From Chitinophaga sp. CF118 (GTDB lineage: Bacteria > Bacteroidota > Bacteroidia > Chitinophagales > Chitinophagaceae), in contig NZ_FOMK01000001.1 in the NCBI RefSeq assembly GCF_900112615.1, forward strand, positions 744,001-808,000: DNA of 64,000 nucleotides, in the 5' to 3' direction. Below the pieces are notes generated by a model that was not told the origin of the DNA, ran no database searches, and saw nothing but the letters and a program-made list of their open reading frames with translations. Below are positions 52,430-62,646 of this stretch, piece by piece (the stretch's first letter is position 1; each line of letters begins with the position of its first letter). The position numbers were made by a program, and so were the translations under genes.

Positions 52430-53980
52430 TTAGTTAGCAGGAGCTAAATCTACAGTGCTGGATTCACCAGGAGTGTTTTGTTTGATGAAGCGACCGCGAT
52501 CGATACCTTGCTTGTCAGCCAGGTAATCAATAACTGCGTCAACTCTTCTGCTGCTCAGATCAACACCACCTTTCTTACCCTTAGCACCAGCGTGACCGGT
52601 AACCAGGATATTACATTCAGGGGCAGTTCTCAGCGTGTTAGCTACGCTAGACAGAATTGCTTCGTTTTCTGCAGATACTTTGGTAGAGCTACCTTTGAAA
52701 GATGCGCTAGGCAGAACCAGAGTAGCACAGTTAGTTTTAGCAGGTCCTACATTCTTGCAACATTCAGGATCTGGGCATTTACCAACACCATCAGCATCAA
52801 CTGGCTGGCAATAAGTAGGCGTGATCAGCTGTTTGTCTTTGAAGTCAGGAACACCATCACCATCAGTATCCTTAGCAACACCATGGATATCTACAGGAGC
52901 ACCTGCTGGAGTGTTAGGCTCACGATCGAATTGATCAGTTACACCATCACCATCAGCATCAGGCAGTACCGGAGTAGGCAGCTTCATGTGACGAGGTGCG
53001 CTCAGTTCGTTGTAAGCGTAGTTCAGCGGATTTATCCACCATAATGGTTCTACGCGTTTAGCGGAGTTACCCAGGTTGAAGTTCAGACGAACGCTTGTGT
53101 AGCTGAATGCGTCTTTGTGGCTGGTAAAAGGAGAAGAATAACCGTCCAGATAATCGTCAAAATACATTGTGTATTTTTCTTCAAAACCAATGTTGAAACG
53201 TTTAGACACTCTGAATGCGATACCAGTACCGAAATCAGCACCATGGCGTAACAATTGGTTATCATCTTTACGACCGATGTTAGCTCTGTTACCCTGAGAA
53301 GGAGCATTAGATTCGTAATCTCCATCCTGCAGGCTTTTCAGTTGGTCGCGGATATCTTTACGTTTTCCAGTGAAATTAATTCCAGTGTAGTCGTAACCAG
53401 CACCGCTACCATCTCTTGCATCAACGTCAACGTCGATCAGGCCGAGGCTATAACCACCGAATACATACCAGTTTACTTTAGGCTGAGCCTTGTAAAACAG
53501 GATGTTGCTCAAAGAAGCCATCAGATCTAAAGACAGCTGGTGAGTAGCTGTTTTATAGTTAGGAACGATAAAACCACCATTCCTAGCAGCTGTAGCAGCC
53601 CATGCTGTGCTACTACCTGCACCGGTAGAAGGTCTTAATCTGTAATCCTGTCCTTTATCGAAAGAACCAGTGTATTCAGCTCTAACAGAGAAAGTGTGAC
53701 CCAGTGATTTTCTCAGAGAGATACCACCACCAAAACCTGGTCTTGCAGGAATGGTACCATTGATCACATGCAATCCACCATGGAATCCTAATTCCCACAT
53801 ATCACGTGGTTTTGCAGGGAAATCATACTGGTGGTTGGAAAAATTGTTCTGTTGCGCCTGTTTTTTAGCCGGAACTTTCGTTGAATCCAGAGCGTCAAAA
53901 ACAGGGGTAACTTGTGCAAAACTAGTTGACGCCGCCAAGAGCATAGCGCCACCCAGTAATAAGTACTTTTTGCTTGCCAT
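52430..53980 (-). CDS. OmpA-family outer membrane protein
   Basis: Protein of 516 residues. Signal peptide (1-22, ending TSFAQ); an N-terminal beta-barrel-like domain (about 55-320) with alternating hydrophobic strands; two thrombospondin type 3-like calcium-binding repeats (DADGDGVTDQFDREPNTP about 338-355, DTDGDGVPDFKDK about 366-378); a Cys-rich link (CPDPECCKN); and a C-terminal OmpA-like peptidoglycan-binding domain (about 405-515) with TGHAGAKGKKGGVDLSSRRVD in short form. It anchors outer membrane to cell wall. It has a textbook promoter and long AT-rich leader region, consistent with high expression. Confidence 0.92.
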   Translation of the reverse strand: MASKKYLLLGGAMLLAASTSFAQVTPVFDALDSTKVPAKKQAQQNNFSNHQYDFPAKPRDMWELGFHGGLHVINGTIPARPGFGGGISLRKSLGHTFSVRAEYTGSFDKGQDYRLRPSTGAGSSTAWAATAARNGGFIVPNYKTATHQLSLDLMASLSNILFYKAQPKVNWYVFGGYSLGLIDVDVDARDGSGAGYDYTGINFTGKRKDIRDQLKSLQDGDYESNAPSQGNRANIGRKDDNQLLRHGADFGTGIAFRVSKRFNIGFEEKYTMYFDDYLDGYSSPFTSHKDAFSYTSVRLNFNLGNSAKRVEPLWWINPLNYAYNELSAPRHMKLPTPVLPDADGDGVTDQFDREPNTPAGAPVDIHGVAKDTDGDGVPDFKDKQLITPTYCQPVDADGVGKCPDPECCKNVGPAKTNCATLVLPSASFKGSSTKVSAENEAILSSVANTLRTAPECNILVTGHAGAKGKKGGVDLSSRRVDAVIDYLADKQGIDRGRFIKQNTPGESSTVDLAPAN

Positions 53981-54038
53981 AATTGTTTTCTATTTAAAAA
54001 CTGTTAAAAATTTACTAATAACCCGTTTTTTTACCCAG

Positions 54039-54069
54039 CAAAGGTAAAATTCTCAAATGATAATTCAAA
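54039..54069 (-). promoter_or_regulatory. Promoter of the OmpA-like gene
   Basis: Minus strand: TTTG (54069-54066), exactly 19 bases, then TACCTTTG (54046-54039). This is a perfect Bacteroidota -33/-7 promoter. The transcript would start near 54032, giving a leader of about 50 bases before the ATG at 53980. Confidence 0.8.
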
Positions 54070-54293
54070 TTTTTGTTGCAATATTATTTTCATTGATAAC
54101 TACTTAACTACTAGCGCTTAGTCAAAACAAATGTTATACCTTAATTTGCTTTGGTATATAACGAATAAGCATATTTGTTATAACTAAAACAAACTAATGT
54201 TAAAGTTATGTTACTCCCTTATATACAAATTAGGGGCCAAATTGTTAAAATTTGACATTTTAAGCATAGCTTAGCAATCTTTTTAGTGCACCT
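54070..54293. other. AT-rich divergent intergenic region
   Basis: Together with the porin leader this makes a 313-base gap. It must hold the promoter of the polyprenyl synthase gene, but no perfect TAnnTTTG box is found on the plus strand; near matches such as TTAATTTG (about 54143) are too far upstream to be convincing. No RNA gene is recognised. Confidence 0.5.
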
Positions 54294-55259
54294 ATGGACG
54301 AAATTAAACACCTGATCAGTAAGGAATTACGAGATTTTGAAATCAAATTTGCAGACTCTGTAAAAAGTCATGTTCCTCTGTTGGACAGGATCATGCATTA
54401 CATTGTTAAACGCAAAGGAAAGCAGATCAGGCCCATGTTTGTATTTCTTTCCGCTAAGCTCTTTAGTAATGATATCCAGGAAAGTACTTACAGGGCTGCT
54501 GCACTTGTAGAACTACTTCATACAGCCACACTCGTTCATGATGATGTTGTGGATGATGCCAATGAGCGACGTGGTTTTTTCTCTATCAATGCTTTATGGA
54601 AAAATAAGATTGCAGTACTGGTAGGCGATTACCTGCTATCAAAAGGATTGTTACTCTCACTTAATAATAATGACTTCAGGTCTTTACAAATCTTATCTGA
54701 GGCTGTTAAAGAAATGAGCGAAGGCGAATTACTCCAGATAGAGAAAACGCGCAAGCTGAATATTAAAGAAGATATCTACTTTGAAATCATACGCCGGAAA
54801 ACGGCCTCTCTCCTGGCCTCTGCCTGTGCGGCAGGAGCATGGAGTTCTACTAATAATGAGGAGATTACTGAAAAAATGCGCCTTTTTGGAGAAAAAGTAG
54901 GAGTAGCCTTTCAGATAAAAGATGATCTGTTTGACTATGGCTCTGATAAAATAGGCAAACCTACAGGTATAGATATCCGGGAAAAAAAGCTTACACTACC
55001 TCTTATATATACACTTGAACACGCTACTCCTGACATAAAACGACGTATTATCAATATTGTGAAAAACCACAATACAGAAAAAGACCGTGTGGCAGAAGTC
55101 ATAGACCTCGTTAAAGCCTCTGGTGGTATAGAATATACAAGGGGTAAAATGTTCGAATACCGGGATGAGGCACTTGCCATTCTTCATAGTCTTCCAGAAA
55201 ATGACATCCGGACAGGCTTAGAAACACTGGTCAGATATACAACAGACCGCACTTTTTAA
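54294..55259 (+). CDS. Long-chain polyprenyl diphosphate synthase
   Basis: Trans-isoprenyl diphosphate synthase of 321 residues. The first Asp-rich motif is LVHDDVVDDANERRG (DDxxD, about 82-86) and the second is FQIKDDLFDYGSD (DDLFD, about 209-213). The GKQIRPMFVFLSA segment binds pyrophosphate. Residues before the first motif (AALVELLHTATLVHDD) are small, fitting long products such as octaprenyl diphosphate (IspB-like) for the menaquinone side chain, in line with mqnBD in this window. Exact chain length cannot be read. recJ follows 69 bases later on the same strand. Confidence 0.92.
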   Translation: MDEIKHLISKELRDFEIKFADSVKSHVPLLDRIMHYIVKRKGKQIRPMFVFLSAKLFSNDIQESTYRAAALVELLHTATLVHDDVVDDANERRGFFSINALWKNKIAVLVGDYLLSKGLLLSLNNNDFRSLQILSEAVKEMSEGELLQIEKTRKLNIKEDIYFEIIRRKTASLLASACAAGAWSSTNNEEITEKMRLFGEKVGVAFQIKDDLFDYGSDKIGKPTGIDIREKKLTLPLIYTLEHATPDIKRRIINIVKNHNTEKDRVAEVIDLVKASGGIEYTRGKMFEYRDEALAILHSLPENDIRTGLETLVRYTTDRTF

Positions 55260-55328
55260 AATATAAACCCTATCTTCCGACAAATAGAGACAATTTCAAC
55301 CTTCTTTAGATACAACTAATACGCTTTG

Positions 55329-57038
55329 ATGCAAAAACGCTGGACAGTAAGATCTCATCAACCAAAACAGGAAGCATTGCTACAGTCCTTACTGCGCATA
55401 CACCCCCTGTTATGCAGGTTGCTGGTACAGCGTGGGATGCATACGTATGACGAATCCCGGCTATTTTTCCGCCCTACCCTGGCTGATCTTCATGATCCCT
55501 GGTTAATGAAAGACATGGATAAAGCGGTATCCCGCATTGAACATGCTTTTTTCATGAAAGAAAAAATACTGGTATTTGGAGACTACGATGTGGATGGTAC
55601 TACTGCTGTGGCTACTGTATATGATTTTCTGCATACCTTATATGATAATATAGAGTTTTACATTCCTCACCGTTACCGGGAAGGCTATGGTATATCCACA
55701 CAGGGTATAGAATATGCCCGTGATAATGATGTGAAACTGGTGATAGCACTTGATTGTGGAATTAAAGCAGTGGAACAGATCACCTGGGCGAAAGAGCACG
55801 GGATTGATTTTATAATATGTGATCACCACCTGCCGGATGCCATCCTGCCTCCGGCTGTGGCTATATTAAATCCGAAACAGTACGATTGTCCTTATCCTTA
55901 TAAAGAGTTAAGTGGCTGTGGTATAGGTTATAAGCTGATATCCGCTTTTGCTCAGAAACAAAATGTACCGGAACAGAATGTTCACCGTTACCTGGACCTT
56001 GTAGCTACCAGTATTGCAGCAGATATTGTTCCGATGACCGGGGAAAACAGAGTACTGGCTTTTCATGGGCTAAAAAAAGTAAATGAATCTCCCCTTCCTG
56101 GTATACAAGCACTGATACAACTGAGTGGCCTCAAAGAACAACTCACCATTTCGAACCTGGTATTTGTAATTGCACCACGTGTTAATGCTGCCGGTAGAAT
56201 GGACGATGCCCGCAAAGCCGTGAACCTTTTCATTGAAACCGATATGGAAAAGGCCATGGATATTGCTAAAGTATTACATGCTGATAACTTTGACCGTAAA
56301 GAAGTAGATAGCACCATCACTAAGGAGGCAGTTGCTATTATAGAAAACGATATTGAACTGCAGGGACGTAAATCAACAGTGCTCTATAAACCAGACTGGC
56401 ATAAAGGTGTGGTGGGTATTGTGGCTTCACGTCTTATAGATAAACATTATTACAGGCCCACTATCATTCTTACTCTCAGCAATGATAAAGTTGCAGGGTC
56501 TGCACGTTCTGTAACGGGATTCAATGTATATGAGGCTATACATAAATGTAAAGATCTCCTGGAAAACTATGGTGGTCACTTTTATGCCGCTGGCATGACG
56601 TTAAAGCCCGAGAACGTATTGGCCTTTCAGGAAAGGTTTGAACAGGTAGTATCTGACAGTATCAATCCGGAATTACTGAAACCGGAAATCGTTATTGATA
56701 CTGAGATCACATTACACGACATTACTCCCAAATTTTTCAGAATACTTCAACAGTTTGAACCTCTGGGACCTGAAAACCTTCGTCCCGTGTTCCTGGTGAA
56801 AAATGTGATGGACAGCGGATATTCCCGCCTTGTGAAAGATGAACATATCAAATTCTCTGTGAAACAGGGCAGATCGTCCATATCTCATACAGGTATCGGA
56901 TTTTATATGTCGGAAAAATTCCCCATTGTTTCCAGCAACCAACCATTTGATATGGTTTTCACAATTGATGAAATTGAATGGAATGGTAAAATGAATCTGC
57001 AACTGAAAGTAATTGATATCAGAAGTGCTAAAAGCTAA
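55329..57038 (+). CDS. recJ: Single-stranded-DNA exonuclease RecJ
   Basis: DHH-family 5'-3' exonuclease of 569 residues from the ATG at 55329. Motifs: FGDYDVDGTTAVATVYDF (motif I), VIALDCGIKA, ICDHHLPD (DHH motif III), SGCGIGYKL, and in DHHA1 the GHFYAAGMTL segment (GGH-type). An OB-fold forms the C-terminus (about 465-569). It acts in recombination and repair with single-stranded DNA. The family length (about 570) is normal. Likely an operon with the polyprenyl synthase gene. Confidence 0.95.
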   Translation: MQKRWTVRSHQPKQEALLQSLLRIHPLLCRLLVQRGMHTYDESRLFFRPTLADLHDPWLMKDMDKAVSRIEHAFFMKEKILVFGDYDVDGTTAVATVYDFLHTLYDNIEFYIPHRYREGYGISTQGIEYARDNDVKLVIALDCGIKAVEQITWAKEHGIDFIICDHHLPDAILPPAVAILNPKQYDCPYPYKELSGCGIGYKLISAFAQKQNVPEQNVHRYLDLVATSIAADIVPMTGENRVLAFHGLKKVNESPLPGIQALIQLSGLKEQLTISNLVFVIAPRVNAAGRMDDARKAVNLFIETDMEKAMDIAKVLHADNFDRKEVDSTITKEAVAIIENDIELQGRKSTVLYKPDWHKGVVGIVASRLIDKHYYRPTIILTLSNDKVAGSARSVTGFNVYEAIHKCKDLLENYGGHFYAAGMTLKPENVLAFQERFEQVVSDSINPELLKPEIVIDTEITLHDITPKFFRILQQFEPLGPENLRPVFLVKNVMDSGYSRLVKDEHIKFSVKQGRSSISHTGIGFYMSEKFPIVSSNQPFDMVFTIDEIEWNGKMNLQLKVIDIRSAKS

Positions 57039-57120
57039 TGCTCTAACTGTGTAGACCTATTCTTACAAATTGTATTATTTTCAACACTTTGGGCAAAAGT
57101 CTCCTACATCCACAATAAAA

Positions 57121-57152
57121 AATCCCGTCCGGGTTTAACTACGGACGGGATT
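57121..57152. terminator. Terminator between recJ and htpG
   Basis: An 11-base perfect stem (AATCCCGTCCG with complement) and a 10-base loop lie between convergent recJ and htpG, 18 bases from the htpG stop, with A/T runs on both sides. Confidence 0.85.
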
Positions 57153-57170
57153 CATATTTTATACTAAACC

Positions 57171-59000
57171 TTAATTATTCTTCTCCCCTTCCATTAATTC
57201 AACACTTCTGTTTACAAAAGCTGTCAGGTCTGCACCTGTTAACAGGTTTTGTGATAACAGTGCAAGGTCTGCCAGGTTACGTACTTTCTTCTGTTGTCTG
57301 CCTTCATCTCCTTCGTTCAGGATCTGCAGGTAGATAGGATGATTGGCGTTCACTGTCATGTTGATCTCGTCTGGCATACTTGCATACCAGCTCATACCGC
57401 TACCACCTGCTGCTGCCATATCTTTCATACGACGCATTAATTCCGGACGGGTTACAATTACCGGCTGTGCTTCTGCACTTAACCCTTTGAGTTCTACTTT
57501 TACATGCAGCTGCGGCAAATGACCAAACAACTCTTTTAGTTTTGCTTCCTGATCCTGTGTAAGTACACTGTCGGACGGTTCATTCTGGTCAATCAGGTTA
57601 TCAACAATGTCCGCATCCACACGAGTGAAGGATACTTTTTCCCATTTGGATTCCATCGTATTGATAAACGCTGCATCCACCAGGGTATCCATTTTTACAA
57701 TTTTATACCCTTTATTTTTAGCTGCCTGGATATAACTATCCTGTTGAATAGGATTTGTAGCATACAGAATTATGATATTGCCATCTTTATTAGTTTGCAA
57801 TGCTGCGGTTTCCTGTTTGTATTCTTCCAGGGTATAATATTTGCTGGCATCTACATCATGCATGATCAGGAATTTATTCCCCTTTTCCTGGAACTTGTCG
57901 TCTGTCATCATACCATATTTGGCAAACAGACCAATGGATTCCCATTTTTCTTCAAAACCTGCACGGTCATTGCGGAATATTTCATCCAGCTTATCTCCTA
58001 CTTTCTTCGTGATATACGCACTGATCTTTTTCACGTTAGGATCTCCCTGCAAATAGCTTCTGCTCACATTTAGCGGAATATCCGGACTGTCAATCACACC
58101 ATGCAGCAACATCAGGAATTCCGGAACGATCTCCTTTACTTCATCTGTTACAAATACCTGATTGGAATAAAGGCCGATTTTATCTTTCTGTATTTCGTAA
58201 CTCTTATTGATCTTAGGGAAGTATAGGATACCTGTAAGACTAAAAGGATAATCTACATTCAGGTGAATCCAAAATAATGGTGGTTCAGAGAAAGGATATA
58301 ATTCTTTGTAGAAGCCCTGATAATCTTCAGCAGTTAATTCACTGGGCTTTTTAGTCCAGGCAGGATTAGTGTTGTTGATTTGTTTGTCGCCAAACTTTAC
58401 TGGTACCGGCAGGAATTTACAGAATTTTTCCAGGATGGTTTGTATACGATGCTCATCCAGAAACTCTTCACTTTCTTCATTGATGTGCATTACGATGTCC
58501 GTACCACGATCTTCCTTAGTAGTTTCTTCCAGGGTATATTCCGGACTGCCATCGCATTCCCAGCGTACAGCAGGAGCATCTTTATGAGATTTTGTAATAA
58601 TCTCCACTTCATTGCTCACCATAAAGGATGAATAGAAGCCCAAGCCAAAATGACCGATAATGTTAGTTCCGTCACCCTGACCTTTATATTTGTTCAGGAA
58701 CTCTTCCGCACCGGAAAAGGCCACCTGATTGATATATTTATCTACTTCTTCCGCTGTCATACCAACACCACGGTCAGAAATAGTAAGTGTTTTTTTCTCT
58801 TTATCCAGTTTTACAGTTATTTCCAGAGCACCCAGGTCGCCTTTGAACTCACCAACACTAACAAGGGTTTTGAGCTTTTGGGTCGCATCAACTGCATTGC
58901 TCACTAGTTCGCGGATAAAGATCTCATGATCCGAATAGAGGAATTTTTTGATAATGGGGAAAATGTTCTCTGTTTGAACACGTATTGCGCCTTTCTGCAT
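57171..59000 (-). CDS. htpG: Chaperone HtpG (Hsp90)
   Basis: Hsp90 chaperone of 609 residues from the ATG at 59000 (MQKGAIRVQTENIFPII); a TTG three codons upstream is not needed. The N-terminal ATP domain has ELVSNAVDATQKLKTL, ISDRGVGMTAEEVDKYI, the lid glycine motif IGHFGLGFYSSFMV and GTDIVMHI. The middle domain has FWIHLNVDYPFSLTGILYFP and the catalytic Arg region NVSRSYLQGD. The C-terminal dimerisation domain is shorter than in eukaryotes, and no MEEVD tail is present, as usual for bacteria. No CIRCE or other heat-shock operator is visible upstream. Confidence 0.96.
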   Translation of the reverse strand: MQKGAIRVQTENIFPIIKKFLYSDHEIFIRELVSNAVDATQKLKTLVSVGEFKGDLGALEITVKLDKEKKTLTISDRGVGMTAEEVDKYINQVAFSGAEEFLNKYKGQGDGTNIIGHFGLGFYSSFMVSNEVEIITKSHKDAPAVRWECDGSPEYTLEETTKEDRGTDIVMHINEESEEFLDEHRIQTILEKFCKFLPVPVKFGDKQINNTNPAWTKKPSELTAEDYQGFYKELYPFSEPPLFWIHLNVDYPFSLTGILYFPKINKSYEIQKDKIGLYSNQVFVTDEVKEIVPEFLMLLHGVIDSPDIPLNVSRSYLQGDPNVKKISAYITKKVGDKLDEIFRNDRAGFEEKWESIGLFAKYGMMTDDKFQEKGNKFLIMHDVDASKYYTLEEYKQETAALQTNKDGNIIILYATNPIQQDSYIQAAKNKGYKIVKMDTLVDAAFINTMESKWEKVSFTRVDADIVDNLIDQNEPSDSVLTQDQEAKLKELFGHLPQLHVKVELKGLSAEAQPVIVTRPELMRRMKDMAAAGGSGMSWYASMPDEINMTVNANHPIYLQILNEGDEGRQQKKVRNLADLALLSQNLLTGADLTAFVNRSVELMEGEKNN

Positions 59001-59193
59001 GGATGTCAATTTTTAAAGAAAGGGACCCCAAAGGACATGCCAGCAGGCAGATAGCTGACAAACTGTCTGTCTGATCTTAACAAATAATTCATGTACAAGC
59101 AATAAGAACTCTAATACAAATATTGTAGTTTTAAGTACCATTAACTCGAAGCACTAGAAAATATTACCCACCCCTGATAAACTGTCTTTCTAC

Positions 59194-62100
59194 ATGAAGA
59201 AAACTCTACTCTTGTTTCTTGCGTTTACCGGCCTTACCAATGCATATGCACAAACACAGCCGCCTCCGCAAGCCTTGCCTTATCAGCAACATTTTGACGG
59301 CCTGGCTTCCACCTCCACCACCTATCCGGATGGCTGGCAGGGTTGGACGCTCAGTGGCTCTCCTTCTGCTGCTTTTAATACCGCCACTCCGTCAGCAGAT
59401 AAGGCACTCGCTACTGGCAGTGCCTCCAGCACCACTAACGGAGTATATAATTACAATGGCAAACTGGGATTTCTGAACAGTGGCAGTGCAGACAACTGCC
59501 TGGCACTGGCGCTTAACACAAGCGGCCAGGTGAACATTTCAGTTCAATATGATGTGATGACATTGCGCAATCCTTATGATGGCACCAGCAATACCCGCAT
59601 CAATGAAGTGATCCTGCAATACCGCATTGGCAGCACTGGTACCTTTACCAATATTACCGGTACAGAATACCAGAATACCACTACCACACAAACTACCTCT
59701 GGTGTTACCACTCCGCTGGACCCTGCTACCAAAACGCTGGTGCTCCCGTCCGACTGTAATAACCAGCCACTCGTACAGCTACGCTGGGTAAACCGGCAAA
59801 TAAGCGGAGCAGGTTCACGCCCCTCCTTTGCAGTGGATAATATTGTGGCTGGAAGCAGTGGTGCGGATACCACCCCTCCTGCTATCAGCGCCCTGCTGCC
59901 GGAAAATAATTCCACTGGTGCCGCTCCTTCCACCCAACCGGCTATCACCTTCACTGAAAATGTGCAGGCAGGCAATGGACAGCTCATTCTGCATAACGTG
60001 ACAACTGGTGTGCAGCAAACATTTGCAGTGAATAGTTCATCTATCATTGTCAGCAATGCTACCCTTACATTGATAGCAACTCTTCATCCAGACCAAACCT
60101 ATTTTATCACGCTGGACAGTGCTGCGGTACTGGATCTTAGTGGGAATGCCTTTGCAGGTATTACAGATAGCACTAAATGGAAGTTCAGCATCGGTGCTCA
60201 ACAACTGAATTTCGACTTCAACAATTGCAGTGGGACATTGGGCGGGTTCACACAATACAGTGTGAGTGGCTCTCAGGTATGGGATTGCACTACTTTCGGA
60301 CAAAACAATACCAACGGTGTACAGATAAACGGTTATAGTGGTGGCGCTGTTGAAAATGAGGACTGGCTGATATCCCCGGCATTTGATCTGACGGGATTTG
60401 ACTATCCTTTACTTGGATTTGCCAGCCGGACTGCCTTCTCAGGCCCTACACTCCAGCTGCTGGTATCTACAGATTACAGCGGCACCGGCAATCCACATAA
60501 TGCCACCTGGGTGGCTGTTAACGGCCGCTTCCCACAATTACTGTCCGATGTATGGACTCCGTCTGACAGTATCAATCTGGCAGCCTTTAAGCAGGGTAGC
60601 GTGCATGTGGCATTCAGATATACATCCTCTCCTGCCCTTGGTGCTGCACGCTGGACAATAGACGATGTACATATTAGCAACAGTGTTACCGCTCCATTGC
60701 CGACGATTGATAAAAGTCCTGCAAGCATAGACTTTGATTATGTACCCGCCGGACAGCAATCAACGTCTCAGCCATTTACCTTCCAGGGTAATGACTTCAC
60801 CGGTAATCTGACGCTCACTGCTTCTGCAGGGTTCCTGCTGGCAAAAGACAGTAGCGGATCTTACAGCCAGACATTGAATTACACCCCGTCACAGGCAGAC
60901 AGCCTGCAAACAGCCTGGGTGAAATTCCTGCCCACCGCAGCCAACCAGGCTTACAGTGGCAATATTACTTTCAGCACAACCGGACTAAATACTACCTCCA
61001 TCGCACTTTCAGGCACCTCCCTGCGTTCTCTGAAAGTAGTGAACTGGAATATAGAATGGTTTGGCAGTCCGGCACAAAATCCGGCTAATGATAGTCTGCA
61101 ACAGGCTAATGTGACTACCATCCTGAAAAAACTGGATGCAGACATCTTCGCGCTTGCAGAAGTGGTAGACACTGCCCGTTTCAGAACTGTGGTGAGCCAG
61201 TTGAATGGATATAGTTATATACTATCCGACTTTGGTTCTTATGCAGACAGCACTACAGATGTTGATTATGTTTCTGCACAGAAACTCGCCTTTGTATATA
61301 AGACATCTGTTATCCGTAGCCTGCGCTCATATGGTATATTAAGAAGAGGGGGTAGCAGTACTGCTTATTATAACTGGTCATCTGGCCGCTTCCCATTCCT
61401 GATGGAAGCAAAAGCAAACCTGAATGGCGATAGTGCACTGATCAATTTTATATTGATTCATGGTAAGGCCAATACAGGCACCAGTGCAGAAAAGCTTATC
61501 TCCTGGCAACGCCGGAAGGATGGCGCCCTGGAATTAAAAGATTCCCTGGATGTACAATATCCTGCCAGCAATTTTGTGGTGCTCGGTGATTTCAATGATG
61601 CACTGGATAAAACCATTACAACTGAGAGGGCACCAGATACTACAACTTCTTATATAGATTTCATTAATGACAGCCTGCATTATAAACCGCTCACTTTACC
61701 ATTGAGCCTGGCAGGGCAGCAATCTACCGTTGGTTATAATACAGTAATAGATAATGTACTGGCTTCTGATGAACTGGCGATATCTTATCTACCCGGCTCT
61801 GCCCGTGTACGTAAGGAGGTAGAAAAGCTGGTTAATGCTTACAGTACCACTACTACAGATCATTACCCGGTGCAAACCAATTACAACCTGCACATACTGG
61901 GTAATCCTGTGCCGGTGAGCAACTTTACAGCTGTTACAGACTCTGGAAATGTGAAGCTCACCTGGCAAACGCCATATGAGATCAATGTCGCTTACTTTGT
62001 AGTAGAGCGTTCCCGTACGCAACGCAACTTTGAGGCGGTGGATACCATTGCAGCACACGGTACTACTACACAACCCAGTGATTATCTTACTTATGATACC

Positions 62101-62454
62101 TGTCCATGGCTGGGATTATCTTATTACCGCCTTAAGGCAGTAAGTAAGGATGGTACAGTTGTTTACAGTAATAATCAGCGGGTAATTATTACACTTAGAG
62201 ACATCTGGAAAAAGCTTTTCTGGTGTATCTTTGGTCATCAGCTGCAAATCTGGCTGGATATGGGAAAATACGGTCCGGCACAGTTGCAACTGGTTGATCT
62301 TCAGGGACGTATAAGACACCAGTCCCAAATAGTACTCAATAAAGGCATGAATCTAAAAACACTGGATATCAATAACTTACAGACTGGCATTTACTTCCTG
62401 CGTGTAACAACCGCAGAAGGGTCACAGGTAAGCAAGATCTTTGTTAGCCATTGA
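59194..62454 (+). CDS. Secreted nuclease-like multidomain T9SS substrate
   Basis: Protein of 1,086 residues: signal peptide (1-20, TNAYAQ), an N-terminal beta domain (about 25-215), an Ig-like Big_5-type domain (about 225-330, TPPAISALLPENNSTGAAPS), a choice-of-anchor-J-like domain (about 335-495, ENEDWLISPAFDLTG), a beta-sandwich (about 500-610), an endonuclease/exonuclease/phosphatase domain (about 613-895) with VVNWNIEWFG, GDFNDAL (about 797) and DHYPV (about 888), a fibronectin-like part (about 905-1000) and a T9SS type A sorting domain (about 1010-1086, LQTGIYFLRV). It should be exported through SprA and act outside the cell, perhaps degrading DNA for phosphate or biofilm turnover. A phosphodiesterase on another substrate is possible. 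Confidence 0.88.
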   Translation: MKKTLLLFLAFTGLTNAYAQTQPPPQALPYQQHFDGLASTSTTYPDGWQGWTLSGSPSAAFNTATPSADKALATGSASSTTNGVYNYNGKLGFLNSGSADNCLALALNTSGQVNISVQYDVMTLRNPYDGTSNTRINEVILQYRIGSTGTFTNITGTEYQNTTTTQTTSGVTTPLDPATKTLVLPSDCNNQPLVQLRWVNRQISGAGSRPSFAVDNIVAGSSGADTTPPAISALLPENNSTGAAPSTQPAITFTENVQAGNGQLILHNVTTGVQQTFAVNSSSIIVSNATLTLIATLHPDQTYFITLDSAAVLDLSGNAFAGITDSTKWKFSIGAQQLNFDFNNCSGTLGGFTQYSVSGSQVWDCTTFGQNNTNGVQINGYSGGAVENEDWLISPAFDLTGFDYPLLGFASRTAFSGPTLQLLVSTDYSGTGNPHNATWVAVNGRFPQLLSDVWTPSDSINLAAFKQGSVHVAFRYTSSPALGAARWTIDDVHISNSVTAPLPTIDKSPASIDFDYVPAGQQSTSQPFTFQGNDFTGNLTLTASAGFLLAKDSSGSYSQTLNYTPSQADSLQTAWVKFLPTAANQAYSGNITFSTTGLNTTSIALSGTSLRSLKVVNWNIEWFGSPAQNPANDSLQQANVTTILKKLDADIFALAEVVDTARFRTVVSQLNGYSYILSDFGSYADSTTDVDYVSAQKLAFVYKTSVIRSLRSYGILRRGGSSTAYYNWSSGRFPFLMEAKANLNGDSALINFILIHGKANTGTSAEKLISWQRRKDGALELKDSLDVQYPASNFVVLGDFNDALDKTITTERAPDTTTSYIDFINDSLHYKPLTLPLSLAGQQSTVGYNTVIDNVLASDELAISYLPGSARVRKEVEKLVNAYSTTTTDHYPVQTNYNLHILGNPVPVSNFTAVTDSGNVKLTWQTPYEINVAYFVVERSRTQRNFEAVDTIAAHGTTTQPSDYLTYDTCPWLGLSYYRLKAVSKDGTVVYSNNQRVIITLRDIWKKLFWCIFGHQLQIWLDMGKYGPAQLQLVDLQGRIRHQSQIVLNKGMNLKTLDINNLQTGIYFLRVTTAEGSQVSKIFVSH

Positions 62455-62480
62455 CTTTTTTGAAAATCCCTCAATTCATA

Positions 62481-62511
62481 GGACTGGCCAGAAAGGCCAG
62501 TCCTTTTTTTT
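62481..62511 (+). terminator. Terminator after the secreted nuclease
   Basis: A 9-base GC-rich stem (GGACTGGCC and complement), a 5-base loop and eight Ts form a classic intrinsic terminator 26 bases after the stop. Confidence 0.9.
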
Positions 62512-62646
62512 AAAGCAATCCAAAAAACCGCTCAAGATCAACACTAACTAATTTATTACTATGTCTAATCAATTAATAGTTAGTATTAGAAATGCTCCAT
62601 AATATCATTAGTACAGTTTAACTAATTGATTATCATTTTGTACAGA

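Noticed and set aside
59574..60056. 160-codon minus-strand frame opposite the secreted nuclease
   Set aside because: Shadow frame within a repetitive Thr/Ser-rich coding region; no domain or promoter.
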